Part shown: positions 26,298 to 35,366 of the stretch, one piece after another
Layout: every line of letters begins with the position of its first letter
Position numbering within the stretch: position 1 is the stretch's first letter
Assembly (NCBI GenBank): GCA_020850535.1
Contig: JADZEM010000194.1
Location: 1-53,439, forward strand
Direction of reading: 5' to 3'
Length of the DNA: 53,439 nt
From: Chloroflexota bacterium
Lineage (GTDB): Bacteria; Chloroflexota; UBA6077; JACCZL01
Notes under the pieces: model-generated
Seen by the model: the letters and a program-made list of their open reading frames with translations, nothing else
Databases searched by the model: none
Told to the model about the DNA's origin: nothing
Position numbers and translations under genes: made by a program

Positions 26298-27483
26298 GGA
26301 CGGCCTCCCGCTGCATCACTTCGGCATCCGTCAAATAGCAGCCCGGGTCGTCGGCCCAGGGGTCGCCGGTCAGCCCCTCGGCGCGTGCGCGGAAGTTCCC
26401 GTTGCAGATGTCCAGGAACCGGCAGCTGCCGCAGCGACCCTGGAGCTTCTCGCGCCGATTCCGCATCGCCTGGAGGAACGGCACGTCCTCGCCAGACCAG
26501 ATCTCGCTGAACGGGCGCTGGCGGACGTTGCCAAGCTGCTGCTTCCACCAGAACTGATCCGGGTGGACGTTGCCGAGGTTGTCTACATGCGCGAGCCTGG
26601 CACCCGAGCTGTTGCCGCCGTTGCGGCGCAGCAGCGCGAGCACCTCGGCCGCCCGCTCGGGGCCATCCTCGCGGAGCACCTTCAGGTAGAGCAGAACGCC
26701 GTCCGCATGGTTGTCTACCGTCAGCAGCTCCTTCTCCAGCCCGCGCCGGTGGAAGTCCTGGGCCTTCGCGAAGATCCGCTCGACGGCGTCGCGGGCCTCC
26801 TCGGGCGAGAGCAGGTCGCCGGCGATCTGCCGCCCGCGCCCGCTCGGCACGAGGTGGTAGAAGCAGACGCGGTTGATCCGCTCCTGCTCGACCAGCGCGA
26901 AGATGTTGTCCAGGTCGCGGACGGTGTGGCGGGTGAGCGTCAGCCGCAGTCCGACCCGCTGGCCGACGGCCACGCAGTTGCGGATGCCGCCGAGCGCCGC
27001 CTCGAACGCGCCATCCTGCCCCCGGAAGTAGTCGTGGCGCGCACCGATGCCGTCCAGGCTGATGCCGACGTACCCGAACCCGACGTCCTTGATCCGCTGG
27101 GCCACCTCGCGGGTGATGCGCGTGCCGTTGGTCGAGAGGGTGGTGCGAATGCCCTGCTCGTGCGCGAACGCCGCCAGCTCGAAGATGTCCGGGCGGATCA
27201 GCGGCTCGCCGCCGGAGAGCAGCAGCACCGGCACCCCGAACCGCCCGAGGTCCGCGATGAACGTCTGCGCCTCCTCGGTCGTCAGCTCGCCCTTGAAGGG
27301 ACGGTCGGCGGCAGCGGCATAGCAGTGCAGGCAGTCGAGGTTGCAGCGGCGGGTGGTCGTCCAGACCACCACCGGACGGGGGATGCCGTCCTCGAAGCGT
27401 CGATGCGTGGGGCCATAGCGCAGGCCATCGGTTTCGGTTGTCGTGCCACAGAGCAGCCGCGTTACACCAAGCACGAGGAGCAC
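26290..27483 (-). CDS. Radical SAM/SPASM enzyme, AhbD/NirJ-like (haem biosynthesis)
   Basis: A 397-residue enzyme very close in pattern to AhbD (Fe-coproporphyrin III decarboxylase) and NirJ (haem d1 synthesis): VVVWTTTRRCNLDCLHCYA with the CxxxCxxC cluster, LLSGGEPLIRPD, VGISLDGIG, VCFYHLVPSGRGR, LTVDNHADG, NGGNSSGA, PDQFWW, and SPASM ligands CGSCRFLDICNGNFRARAE. AhbD makes protohaem; NirJ acts on didecarboxysirohaem, and the sequence does not separate them surely. Start GTG 27483 is tentative; GTG 27474 is also possible. Located directly upstream (divergent) of the cupin and the molybdoenzyme genes, which need haem b. Confidence 0.85.
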   Translation of the reverse strand: MLLVLGVTRLLCGTTTETDGLRYGPTHRRFEDGIPRPVVVWTTTRRCNLDCLHCYAAAADRPFKGELTTEEAQTFIADLGRFGVPVLLLSGGEPLIRPDIFELAAFAHEQGIRTTLSTNGTRITREVAQRIKDVGFGYVGISLDGIGARHDYFRGQDGAFEAALGGIRNCVAVGQRVGLRLTLTRHTVRDLDNIFALVEQERINRVCFYHLVPSGRGRQIAGDLLSPEEARDAVERIFAKAQDFHRRGLEKELLTVDNHADGVLLYLKVLREDGPERAAEVLALLRRNGGNSSGARLAHVDNLGNVHPDQFWWKQQLGNVRQRPFSEIWSGEDVPFLQAMRNRREKLQGRCGSCRFLDICNGNFRARAEGLTGDPWADDPGCYLTDAEVMQREAVHA

Positions 27484-27614
27484 CCCCGAAGTGGGAAATC
27501 AGATCAGATGATCAGCAGAAGCCCTCGCGCGCGGGCGCGCGGAAGCGTTTGGAACCACCTACTCCAGCTACCTCGGAGCGTACCGGTCGGCGTTCGCCAG
27601 CAGCCCTACCCGAA

Positions 27615-27702
27615 GGGGTAGGCCGGTGTCCTCGATTCCGTCGACGGCGTCCCGGGACATCCGTCCCCTCCGAAAACCACCCCGACAGGTGGGGTAGGCC
27701 GG
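27615..27702. promoter_or_regulatory. Direct repeats GGGGTAGGCCGG in a divergent control region
   Basis: GGGGTAGGCCGG occurs at 27615-27626 and 27691-27702, 76 bases apart; the first copy is also the right half of a CCTACCC-N4-GGGTAGG hairpin. The region separates the divergent radical SAM and cupin operons, so the repeats may bind a shared regulator. A palindrome GTGATCAC follows near 27736. Confidence 0.4.
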
Positions 27703-27761
27703 GCTTGATGAGGCTGACAATGGATGGCGACTCTGTGTGATCACGACCAGAAGGATGCCCT

Positions 27762-28154
27762 GTGAGCATTGCCACTGAGACGCTGCTGCCAATCATCGTG
27801 ACGAACTACCGGGACCGGGCGGCGTTCCTCCCGAATCGCTTCTCGCCAGTGATCCTCGGCCAGTCCGACCGCACGAAGGTCGTCCTGGCATGCTTCGAGC
27901 CCGGCCAGTTCATTCCCGTGCACACCCCTGGCGCAGACGTGACCCTGATCGTCCTCGAAGGCGAGGGCGTCATCGTGGCGGGCGACGAGGAGCAGGCAGT
28001 CGGTCCGGGCGCGATCGCGGTGGTGCCGGCCGGGTCGGCTCGCGGCATCAAGGCCACGACCCAGCTGATCGCCGCGCACGTCGTGACCCCGCCGCCCACC
28101 GAGGAGGATCACGTCGAGGTTCACGCCAAGCTCAAAGCGCGCACCTTCCGATGA
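27762..28154 (+). CDS. Small cupin-domain protein
   Basis: A 130-residue single-domain cupin. The first motif region reads PGQFIPVHTPGADVTLIVLEG and the second GPGAIAVVPAGSARG, with only one His in the first motif and none in the second, so a complete metal site is not evident. GTG 27762 follows AAGGA at good spacing. It overlaps the next membrane-protein gene by ATGA. Small cupins are often found beside nitrogen-oxide respiration genes; a role as sensor, scaffold or enzyme cannot be read from the sequence. Confidence 0.8.
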   Translation: MSIATETLLPIIVTNYRDRAAFLPNRFSPVILGQSDRTKVVLACFEPGQFIPVHTPGADVTLIVLEGEGVIVAGDEEQAVGPGAIAVVPAGSARGIKATTQLIAAHVVTPPPTEEDHVEVHAKLKARTFR

Positions 28155-29299
28155 ACGCCGAGCCGCCCCGCCGCCCGCCCTACCGGCTGCTGCTGATGGC
28201 GCTCGCCGCCGTCAGCCTGCTGACGGGCCTCTGGGCCGGCCTGGTCCGGCTGGGGTGGGCGCTGCCCGGCGAGACGCTGACCCCGCGGCACGGGCCGTTG
28301 CTGGTGGCCGGCGTGCTGGGTGTGGTGATCGGGCTGGAACGGGCCGTTGCCCTGGGGCGGGGCTGGGCCTACGCTGCCCCGCTGCTGGCCGGCGCGGGCG
28401 GGCTCGGCCTGATCGCCGGGCTGCCGACGACCCTGGTGGCTGCCGCCTTCCTGGCTGGCAGCCTTGTCGTCGTCGCCGTCTACGTCGAGGTCTACCGCCG
28501 TCGTCCTGAATGGGCGACGGCCGTCATGGCGTCCGGCGCGCTCGCCTGGGCGGCCAGCAACGCGCTCTGGCTCTCGGGTCGGGCGGTCGTCGAGCTGGTG
28601 CCATGGTGGGCCGCCTTCCTGGTGCTGACCATCGTCGGCGAGCGGCTGGAGCTGGCGCAGGTGCTGTTGGCGCACCGCGTCCGACTGCTGCTGCTGGCGG
28701 CTGCTGCCGTGCTCGGCGCGGGCGTCGTGCTCTCCACCCTGGCGCTGTACCCTGGCATCCAGGTGGCCGGCCTCGGGCTGCTGCTGCTGGCCGCGTGGCT
28801 GGTCCGCTACGACGTCGCCCGCCGCACCGTTCGCCGGGCCGGGCTGCCCCGCTTCAGCGCCGTCAGCCTGCTCGTCGGGTACGTCTGGCTCGGCGTGGCC
28901 GGGCTCTGCTGGGTCGTCGGGCCGGGCCACTTCCCGGGCGCGTTCTGGTACGACGCCATGCTCCACACGCTGTTCCTCGGCTTCGTCTTCTCGATGATCT
29001 TCGGCCACGCCCCGACGATCATCCCCGCCGTGACCGGCATCGCCGTCCCGTTCGACCGGGTCTTCTACCTGCACCTCGGCCTGCTCCACGGCAGCCTGCT
29101 GGTCCGCATCCTGGCCGATACCACCACCCAGCCCGATCTGCGGGCCTGGGCCGGCCTCGTCAACGCCCTCGCCATCCTCGTCTTCGCCGCGCTGACGCTC
29201 CGCGCCACGCGGCGTTCGCCCGGTACGCGCTCAAAACGCGCCTGCCCTCGTCAATCCTCGCTGCCATTGGCGGCAGCGGTAACCTCAGCCCAGCCCTAG
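28151..29299 (+). CDS. NnrS-like polytopic membrane protein
   Basis: A 382-residue protein with about 10 to 12 transmembrane helices. The conserved-looking block near residue 275, WYDAMLHTLFLGFVFSM then IFGHAPTIIPAVTG, has two His in membrane helices as in the NnrS haem- and copper-containing family linked to nitric oxide or denitrification physiology. ATG 28151 overlaps the cupin stop. The last 30 residues are polar and may be a tail produced by read-through into repeat-like DNA; the stop lies in the arm of the terminator at 29287. Function by analogy only. Confidence 0.65.
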   Translation: MNAEPPRRPPYRLLLMALAAVSLLTGLWAGLVRLGWALPGETLTPRHGPLLVAGVLGVVIGLERAVALGRGWAYAAPLLAGAGGLGLIAGLPTTLVAAAFLAGSLVVVAVYVEVYRRRPEWATAVMASGALAWAASNALWLSGRAVVELVPWWAAFLVLTIVGERLELAQVLLAHRVRLLLLAAAAVLGAGVVLSTLALYPGIQVAGLGLLLLAAWLVRYDVARRTVRRAGLPRFSAVSLLVGYVWLGVAGLCWVVGPGHFPGAFWYDAMLHTLFLGFVFSMIFGHAPTIIPAVTGIAVPFDRVFYLHLGLLHGSLLVRILADTTTQPDLRAWAGLVNALAILVFAALTLRATRRSPGTRSKRACPRQSSLPLAAAVTSAQP

Positions 29300-29323
29300 G
29301 CCCCCCACGCCAGGCTGGGCTTT
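29287..29323 (+). terminator. Rho-independent terminator overlapping the stop of the NnrS-like gene
   Basis: AGCCCAGCC (29287-29295) pairs with GGCTGGGCT (29313-29321), followed by TTT. The stop codon (29297-29299) sits in the loop. It separates the cupin/NnrS unit from the molybdoenzyme operon. Confidence 0.7.
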
Positions 29324-29377
29324 CGGTATGACTGGCTCGCGGCCGCTGACGGCCGGCGAGCGGAAGGGAGGCAGAAC

Positions 29378-32300
29378 GTGCGTCGTCTCTCGCGACGAAC
29401 GTTCGTCAAGGCATCAGGAGGGGCGCTCGTCGCAACGGCGGCGGCAGCGATGCTCAAGGATCTCGCGTTCCTCCAGACCGTTCCCGAGATCCCGAACCCG
29501 CTCAAGTTCTACCCGAACCGAGCGTGGGAAAAGGTCTACCGGGATCTCTATCAGGTGGACTCGGAATACACCTTCCTGTGCGCTCCGAACGACACCCACA
29601 ACTGCCTGCTGACGGCCAAAGTCCGCAACGGCATCGTCACCCGTATCGAGCCGACCTACAAGTACGGCAAGGCAACCGACAACTACGGCAATCAGGCGTC
29701 CCACCGCTGGGACCCGCGAGCCTGCTCGAAGGGGCTGGGCCTCACCCGCAAGTTCTACGGCGACCGCCGCGTCAAGGGCGCGATGGTTCGCAAGGGCTAC
29801 CTGGAGTGGGCGCGCGCTGGCTACCCGCGCGACGCCGCCACCGGCCGCCCGGACGAGCGCTACTTCCAGCGCGGCAAGGACGAGTGGGTCAAGCTCCCCT
29901 GGGACGAGGCGTATACCCTCGTCGCGAAGTCCATCGTCAACATCGCCAAGACCTACACCGGCCATGACGGCGAGGAGCGGCTGCTCAAGCAGGGCTACGA
30001 TCCGGCGATGGTCGCAAAGCAGCACGGCGTCGGCACCCAGGTGCTCAAGTTCCGGGGCGGCATGCCGTTCCTCGGGGCGACGCGCCTCTTCGGGCTGTAC
30101 CGCGTGGCGAACAGCATGGCGCTGCTCGACGCGAAGCTGCGGAACGTCGGACCAGACGAGGCCATCGGTGGCCGACCCTGGGACAGCTACACCTGGCACA
30201 CCGACCTGCCGCCCGGCCATCCGATGGTCACCGGCCAGCAGACCGTCGAGTTCGACCTGTTCACCGTCGAGAACGCCAAGCTGGTCACGGTCTGGGGGAT
30301 GAACTGGACCACCACCAAGATGCCCGACAGCCACTGGCTGACGGAGGCCCGCATGCGCGGCGCACGGGTGGTGGTGATCTCCGCCGAATACCAGGCCACC
30401 GCCAACAAGGCCGACGACGTGATCGTGCTGCGGGCCGGCACCGACGCGGCGCTGGCGCTGGGCATCGCCCGGATCATCATCGACGAGAAGCTGTACGACG
30501 AGAAGTTCGTCAAGCGGTTCACGGACCTGCCGCTGCTGGTCCGCATGGACACCCTCAAGAAGCTCCACGCCAAGGACATCATCCCGAACTACCAGCCGGC
30601 CGAGCTGACCAACTTCGCCAAGGTGATCGAGCCGGGTGCAGCGGGCAACCCGAACGTCATGCAGAACGCCCTCGAGATCCCGAAGGCGATGCGCGACGCC
30701 TGGGACGACTCGGTCGTCTGGGACACCCGCACGAACACCCCGAAGGTGGTCACGCGGGATCAGGTGGGCGACTACTTCGACGCCCTGAACATCGATCCGG
30801 CCCTGGAAGGCACGTTCGAGGTCACCCTGGTGGACGGCACGAGGGTGCCGGTCCGGCCGGTCTTCGGGCTGGAGCGCGAGTACCTGGATGCCCTGCCCAT
30901 CAAGGCCGTCTCCGAGCTGACCTGGGTTCCCGAGGCTGGCATCCGCTTCCTGGCGCGCGCCATCGCCGAGAACGCCGGTTCCACCCTGCTGATCCACGGC
31001 GTCGGCCCGAACCACTTCTTCAACGCCGACCAGAAGGACCGTGCGCTGTTCCTGGTCGCCTCGCTGACCAAGAACATCGGCAACATGGGCGGCACGCCCG
31101 GCGCCTACGCTGGCAACTACCGCGTCTCGATGTTCAGTGGCCTGCCGCAGTACATCAACGAAGATCCGTTCAACATCACGCTCGATGCTTCGCAGCCCTC
31201 GAAGGTCAAGAGCTACGCCAAGGGCGAGTCCGCGCACTACTTCAACTACGGCGACCGCCCCCTGCGTATCGGCAACAAGGTCTTCAACGGCGACACCCAC
31301 ATGCCCACGCCGACGAAGCTGTTCTGGTTCGCCAACTCGAACTCGCTGCTCGGCAACATCAAGGGCTTCTACGACGTCATGCACAACACGTTGCCGAAGG
31401 TCGAGACGATCGTCTGCAACGAGTGGTGGTGGACGCTCTCCTGCGAGTACTCCGACGTCGTGTTCGGGGTGGACAGCTGGGGCGACTTCAAGCACCCGGA
31501 CATGGCCGGCTCGGTCAGCAACCCGTTCGTCAGCGTCTACCCGCGCTCACCGCTCAAGCGGATATTCGACACCGTCGCCGATGTCGAGACGTTCGCAGGG
31601 GTCGGCCGGGCGCTGGCCGCCGAGGCGAATGAGCCGCGCTTCGCAGACTACTGGCGTTTCATCAGCGACGGTCAGACCGACGTCTACCTGCAGCGGATCG
31701 TCAACGCCAGCAACACGCTGCGCGGCTACCAGTTCACCACGATGGAGAATCTGGCGAAGCAGGGCCAGCCGGTCCTGATGCAGTCGCGGACCTACCCGCG
31801 CGTCGTCGGCTGGGAGCAGACCAACGAGAGCCGCCCCTGGTACACCCGCTCCGGTCGGCTGGAGTTCTACCGCGACGAGAACGAGTTCATCGAGTACGGC
31901 GAGAACCTCTCCGTCTACCGCGAGCCGGTCGATGCGACCTTCTACGAGCCGAACGCCATCGTCGGCAACAAGTTCCACCCGGCCCTGCGGCCGGCCCCGC
32001 CCGAGCAGTACGGCCTGCGCCGCGACGACTTGAGCACCGACGTTCGGCAGGTCCGGAACGTCGTCATGCAGTGGTCCGAGCTGAAGCAGACCAAGCCGGC
32101 CCGCAACAAGGACGGCTTCACCCACCTGTTCCTGACCCCGAAGTACCGCCACGGAGCGCACACCACGCCGACCGACCTCGACTCCTCGGCCATGCTGTTC
32201 GGGCCGTTCACCGACGTGTACCGCCGGGACAAGCGCATGCCGTGGGTCAACGAGGCCTACGCCGACATCAACCCGTCGGACGGTCGGGCGCTCGGCCTGG

Positions 32301-32839
32301 AGGAAGGCGACTACATCTGGATCGACGCCGATCCAGAGGACCGGCCGTATCGCGGCTGGAAGAAGGACGACCCGGACTACAAAGTCTCGCGGCTGATGTG
32401 CCGGGCGCGCTTCTACCCGGGGATGCCCAAGGGCGTCATCCGGATGTGGTTCAACATGTACCAGGCCAGCCACGGCAGCGTGGAAGGCCACGAGACACGG
32501 CCAGACGGCCTCGCCAAGAACCCGCGCACCAACTACCAGTCCTCGTTCCGGTACGGCGGCCACCAGTCCGCCACCCGCGCCTGGCTCCGCCCCACCCTCC
32601 TGACCGACACGATGGCCCGCAAGAACAACATCGGGCAGGTCATGGGGGCCGGCTTCGAGTCCGACGTGTACTGCGCGAACGGCGCCCCGAAGGAGGCGTT
32701 CATCCGCGTCACCAAGGCCGAGGACGGCGGCATGGGCTCGAAAGGCATCTGGCGCCCGGCCACGCTCGGCATCCGGCCCACCTACGAGAACGAAGAGATG
32801 AAGCGCTACCTCGGCGGTGGCTTCATCGAGAAGGGGTGA
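29378..32839 (+). CDS. Tat-exported molybdopterin oxidoreductase catalytic subunit, NarG/NxrA-like (type II DMSO reductase family)
   Basis: A 1153-residue molybdenum bis-MGD enzyme. A Tat signal ([12 protein letters not shown]) means the subunit faces outside, unlike cytoplasmic NarG. The FS0 cluster region reads C68-x3-D72-x3-C76 with C116 further on, aligned with NarG His49/Cys53/Cys57/Cys92. The Mo-ligand Asp lies at D276 in [12 protein letters not shown], which matches the CDLPP segment of NarG. Further typical blocks are [12 protein letters not shown] and the C-terminal molydopterin-dinucleotide domain. Length and Tat signal resemble archaeal periplasmic nitrate reductases and Nitrospira-type nitrite oxidoreductases; chlorate, selenate or other type II substrates are possible. 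First gene of a five-gene unit. Confidence 0.85.
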   Translation: MRRLSRRTFVKASGGALVATAAAAMLKDLAFLQTVPEIPNPLKFYPNRAWEKVYRDLYQVDSEYTFLCAPNDTHNCLLTAKVRNGIVTRIEPTYKYGKATDNYGNQASHRWDPRACSKGLGLTRKFYGDRRVKGAMVRKGYLEWARAGYPRDAATGRPDERYFQRGKDEWVKLPWDEAYTLVAKSIVNIAKTYTGHDGEERLLKQGYDPAMVAKQHGVGTQVLKFRGGMPFLGATRLFGLYRVANSMALLDAKLRNVGPDEAIGGRPWDSYTWHTDLPPGHPMVTGQQTVEFDLFTVENAKLVTVWGMNWTTTKMPDSHWLTEARMRGARVVVISAEYQATANKADDVIVLRAGTDAALALGIARIIIDEKLYDEKFVKRFTDLPLLVRMDTLKKLHAKDIIPNYQPAELTNFAKVIEPGAAGNPNVMQNALEIPKAMRDAWDDSVVWDTRTNTPKVVTRDQVGDYFDALNIDPALEGTFEVTLVDGTRVPVRPVFGLEREYLDALPIKAVSELTWVPEAGIRFLARAIAENAGSTLLIHGVGPNHFFNADQKDRALFLVASLTKNIGNMGGTPGAYAGNYRVSMFSGLPQYINEDPFNITLDASQPSKVKSYAKGESAHYFNYGDRPLRIGNKVFNGDTHMPTPTKLFWFANSNSLLGNIKGFYDVMHNTLPKVETIVCNEWWWTLSCEYSDVVFGVDSWGDFKHPDMAGSVSNPFVSVYPRSPLKRIFDTVADVETFAGVGRALAAEANEPRFADYWRFISDGQTDVYLQRIVNASNTLRGYQFTTMENLAKQGQPVLMQSRTYPRVVGWEQTNESRPWYTRSGRLEFYRDENEFIEYGENLSVYREPVDATFYEPNAIVGNKFHPALRPAPPEQYGLRRDDLSTDVRQVRNVVMQWSELKQTKPARNKDGFTHLFLTPKYRHGAHTTPTDLDSSAMLFGPFTDVYRRDKRMPWVNEAYADINPSDGRALGLEEGDYIWIDADPEDRPYRGWKKDDPDYKVSRLMCRARFYPGMPKGVIRMWFNMYQASHGSVEGHETRPDGLAKNPRTNYQSSFRYGGHQSATRAWLRPTLLTDTMARKNNIGQVMGAGFESDVYCANGAPKEAFIRVTKAEDGGMGSKGIWRPATLGIRPTYENEEMKRYLGGGFIEKG

Positions 32840-32845
32840 TCTTCC

Positions 32846-33982
32846 ATGCCAAAGGTGTTCAACTGGCAGATCAACCGCGAGATGGAGTACCCGTACGACG
32901 CTGCGTTCCCGAAGAAGCAGTTCGGGGCCGTCTTCGACATCAATAAGTGCATCGCCTGCCAGACCTGCACCATGACGTGCAAGACGGCCTGGACCTCTGG
33001 CCGGGGGCAGGAGTACATGCTCTGGAACAACGTCGAGACGAAGCCGTACGGCTTCTACCCGACGGGCTGGGATCTGAACATCCTCAAGATGCTCGGCCCC
33101 CAGACCTGGAAGGGCTCGACGTACACGGGCAAGACGATCTTCGAGGCCGCGCCCACGGCCGGCGACGGCCACGCCGTCACCGGCTGGCTGCCCGAGGGCG
33201 AGGACTGGGCCGCGCCCAACCTCGGCGAGGACGAGCCGTTCGGGCAGATCGACGGCGGCACCTACTTCACGCTGCCGCACCCGGTCTGGTCGTTCTACCT
33301 GCAGCGGGTCTGCAACCACTGCACCTATCCCGCCTGCCTCGCTTCGTGCCCGCGCCAGGCGATCTACAAGCGCGAGGAGGACGGCATCGTCCTGGTGGAC
33401 GAGGAGCGCTGCCGAGGGTACCGCGAGTGCGTGCGGTCGTGTCCCTTCAAGAAGGTCATGTACAACGCCGCCACCCGCGTCTCGGAGAAGTGCATCGCCT
33501 GCTTCCCACGCGTCGAGCAGGGCTTGCAGCCGTACTGCACCATCAGCTGCATCGGGCGCATCCGGATCAACGGCTGGATTCACGATCCGGCCAACGCCGA
33601 CCCGGAGAACCCGACCGACTTCCTGATCCACACCCGCAAGGTGGCGCTGCCGCTCTATCCACAGTTCGGGCTGGGCGTGAACATCTACTACGTCCCGCCG
33701 ATCCACGTGCCGCCGCGCTACCTGGAGCAGATGTTCGGGCCGGGCGTCGAGAACGCCATCACCACCTACAAGCAGATGCGCGACGACCCCGAGCTGATGG
33801 GCGTGATGATGCTCATGGGCTCGACGGATCGCTGGATCGAGAAGTTCCGCGTCAAGGGTGACCGCGTCTACGGCTACGACGCCAAGGGCGATGAGATCGC
33901 CAACGTGCCACTCAAGGAGCCGATCTTCGTACGGCCGCTGCTCGACATCGAGCGCGGGGTGTACCGCCACAACATCACCTGA
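32846..33982 (+). CDS. narH: Four-cluster iron-sulfur subunit, NarH/NxrB-like
   Basis: A 378-residue electron-transfer subunit with four cysteine groups: C35-x2-C38-x2-C41-x3-C45; C156-x2-C159-x4-C164-x3-C168; C189-x2-Y192-x2-C195-x3-C199; C216-x2-C219-x11-C231-x3-C235. Tyr192 replaces the second Cys of the third group, where NarH has Trp, indicating a [3Fe-4S] cluster as in NarH and relatives. It has no own signal peptide, so it is expected to be co-exported with the Tat-bearing catalytic subunit. It starts six bases after the catalytic gene and passes electrons toward the haem subunit. Confidence 0.9.
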   Translation: MPKVFNWQINREMEYPYDAAFPKKQFGAVFDINKCIACQTCTMTCKTAWTSGRGQEYMLWNNVETKPYGFYPTGWDLNILKMLGPQTWKGSTYTGKTIFEAAPTAGDGHAVTGWLPEGEDWAAPNLGEDEPFGQIDGGTYFTLPHPVWSFYLQRVCNHCTYPACLASCPRQAIYKREEDGIVLVDEERCRGYRECVRSCPFKKVMYNAATRVSEKCIACFPRVEQGLQPYCTISCIGRIRINGWIHDPANADPENPTDFLIHTRKVALPLYPQFGLGVNIYYVPPIHVPPRYLEQMFGPGVENAITTYKQMRDDPELMGVMMLMGSTDRWIEKFRVKGDRVYGYDAKGDEIANVPLKEPIFVRPLLDIERGVYRHNIT

Positions 33983-34041
33983 GACGAGTCCCCTGGGAGT
34001 CCGCTCCAGTGCTCGTACAGCGCAACGTCAAAGGCAAACGA

Positions 34042-34187
34042 GTTGTCACCCCGACCGCGGCGAGGTACGAACACTCCCTCTTGTCATCCCGACCGCGGCG
34101 AGGTACGAGCGGAGTGGAGGGATCTTCCTCCTGACGCCAGAAGAAGATCCCTCGACTTCACTCGCAAGCTCGTTCCGCTCGGATGAC
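34042..34187. repeat. GTCATCCCGA-type dispersed repeat: direct copies plus inverted arm
   Basis: TTGTCA(C/T)CCCGACCGCGGC and the following bases to GAGGTACGA occur at 34042-34069 and 34080-34107 with one difference. The second copy continues to GGAGGGATCTTC, whose imperfect complement lies at about 34141-34187 (GAAGATCCCTCGACTTC onward to GGATGAC). A further copy of the left arm is at 49912-49959. The element fills most of the 33983-34289 gap inside the oxidoreductase operon; no gene is present there. Confidence 0.75.
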
Positions 34188-34289
34188 GGAGAGCCCTGCA
34201 ACTGCATCGCGGTCACATACACGCTCCCAGGCACATATCTGAAACGTTCGTCCGAATTTGCACCTGGCGCTCAACGCTCGGAGACGCCG

Positions 34290-35366
34290 ATGAAACGATT
34301 CGCACGCACCCCGCAGGTCGTCGTCGGACTGCTCGTCGCAGTCGCCGTCGCCCTGTCGTTCAACGGTTCTGCACTCGCACAACAGGTTCCTACCGTCAGC
34401 GCCACCCACGTCCAGCGCGTGTCCGCGGACCCGTTCGATCCGTCCTGGTCCACGGCGCCGCTGTCGGTCGTGCCGCTGACGTCCCAGATGGTCGCGCTGC
34501 CACGGCTGGCCACGCCCTCCGTGTCCACGGTCTACGTCCGCGCGCTCAACGACGGCGAGCGGATCGGCTTCCGGCTCGACTGGGACGATCCAACCCGTGA
34601 CGCGCACGCGCTCCAGCCCACCGAGTTCCGCGATGCCGCCGCCGTCATGCTGGCCGCGCCGCAGGGCACGCCCAACATCTGCATGGGCTCGCCCGGGCAG
34701 GTGACCAACCTCTGGCACTGGAAGGCCGACTGGCAGGAGGATCTCGACAAGGGCTACCAGGAGGTCGTCGACGCCTATCCGAACTTCTTCAAAGACTACT
34801 ACCCGTTCGTCACGGGCACGCCCCCGTACCGCATGCCCGTCGATTTCGCATCCCCGGATGCGAAGCGCTACATCATCGGGCAGGCGGCCGGGAACCCCAT
34901 GAGCCAGCCGGCCCGCACGACGCCCGTCGAAGAGATGCTCTCGGCCGGCTTCGGCACGACCACCCACCGCGCTCAGCAGACGGTCGAAGGCAAGGGCGTC
35001 TGGACGAACGGCCACTGGCAGGTGACCTTCGTGCGGCCACTCGCCACGACGGGCGCTGAGGCGGCCAGCCTCGCCAACGAGAAGCAGGCCCCCGTCGCGT
35101 TCGCCGTCTGGAACGGCTCCAACGCCGAGGTCGGCGCGCGCAAGCAGCTCTCCGGCATGGCGACGGTCCGCATCCTGCCCCCGGAGGTTCCCGCGCCACC
35201 GCCGGCCGCGCCCCAGCCGATCACCAGCGGCGCTGCCGCGTGGGAATGGTGGCACGTCGCCGTCGGGCTGTCCATCGTCGGCCTGCTGGTGGCCATGGGC
35301 GTGCTCGGCGAGTCGCATGGCCGCCGCTGGGCCCGCCGATCGGAGCGGCGAGATGACGATCAATGA
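34290..35366 (+). CDS. Haem-binding gamma subunit, ethylbenzene-dehydrogenase type (EB_dh), C-terminally anchored
   Basis: A 358-residue exported protein. It has a Sec signal peptide (positive KRFAR, hydrophobic core, cleavage likely after SALA), a beta-rich EB_dh-like domain (about 45-300) with WSTAPLSVVPLTSQ, RIGFRLDWDD and FRDAAAVMLA typical of the b-haem subunit of ethylbenzene, selenate, chlorate and dimethylsulfide enzymes, a Pro-rich linker and one C-terminal transmembrane helix (WWHVAVGLSIVGLLVAMGVLG). In those complexes a Met and a Lys or His ligate haem b; I cannot assign them surely. The start ATG 34290 follows GGAGA. It overlaps the chaperone gene. Confidence 0.8.
   Translation: MKRFARTPQVVVGLLVAVAVALSFNGSALAQQVPTVSATHVQRVSADPFDPSWSTAPLSVVPLTSQMVALPRLATPSVSTVYVRALNDGERIGFRLDWDDPTRDAHALQPTEFRDAAAVMLAAPQGTPNICMGSPGQVTNLWHWKADWQEDLDKGYQEVVDAYPNFFKDYYPFVTGTPPYRMPVDFASPDAKRYIIGQAAGNPMSQPARTTPVEEMLSAGFGTTTHRAQQTVEGKGVWTNGHWQVTFVRPLATTGAEAASLANEKQAPVAFAVWNGSNAEVGARKQLSGMATVRILPPEVPAPPPAAPQPITSGAAAWEWWHVAVGLSIVGLLVAMGVLGESHGRRWARRSERRDDDQ

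Noticed and set aside
29414-33970. Two very long minus-strand frames (693 and 807 codons) opposite the catalytic and iron-sulfur subunit genes
   Set aside because: Shadows; the plus strand encodes recognisable NarG/NarH-like proteins with all cofactor motifs.
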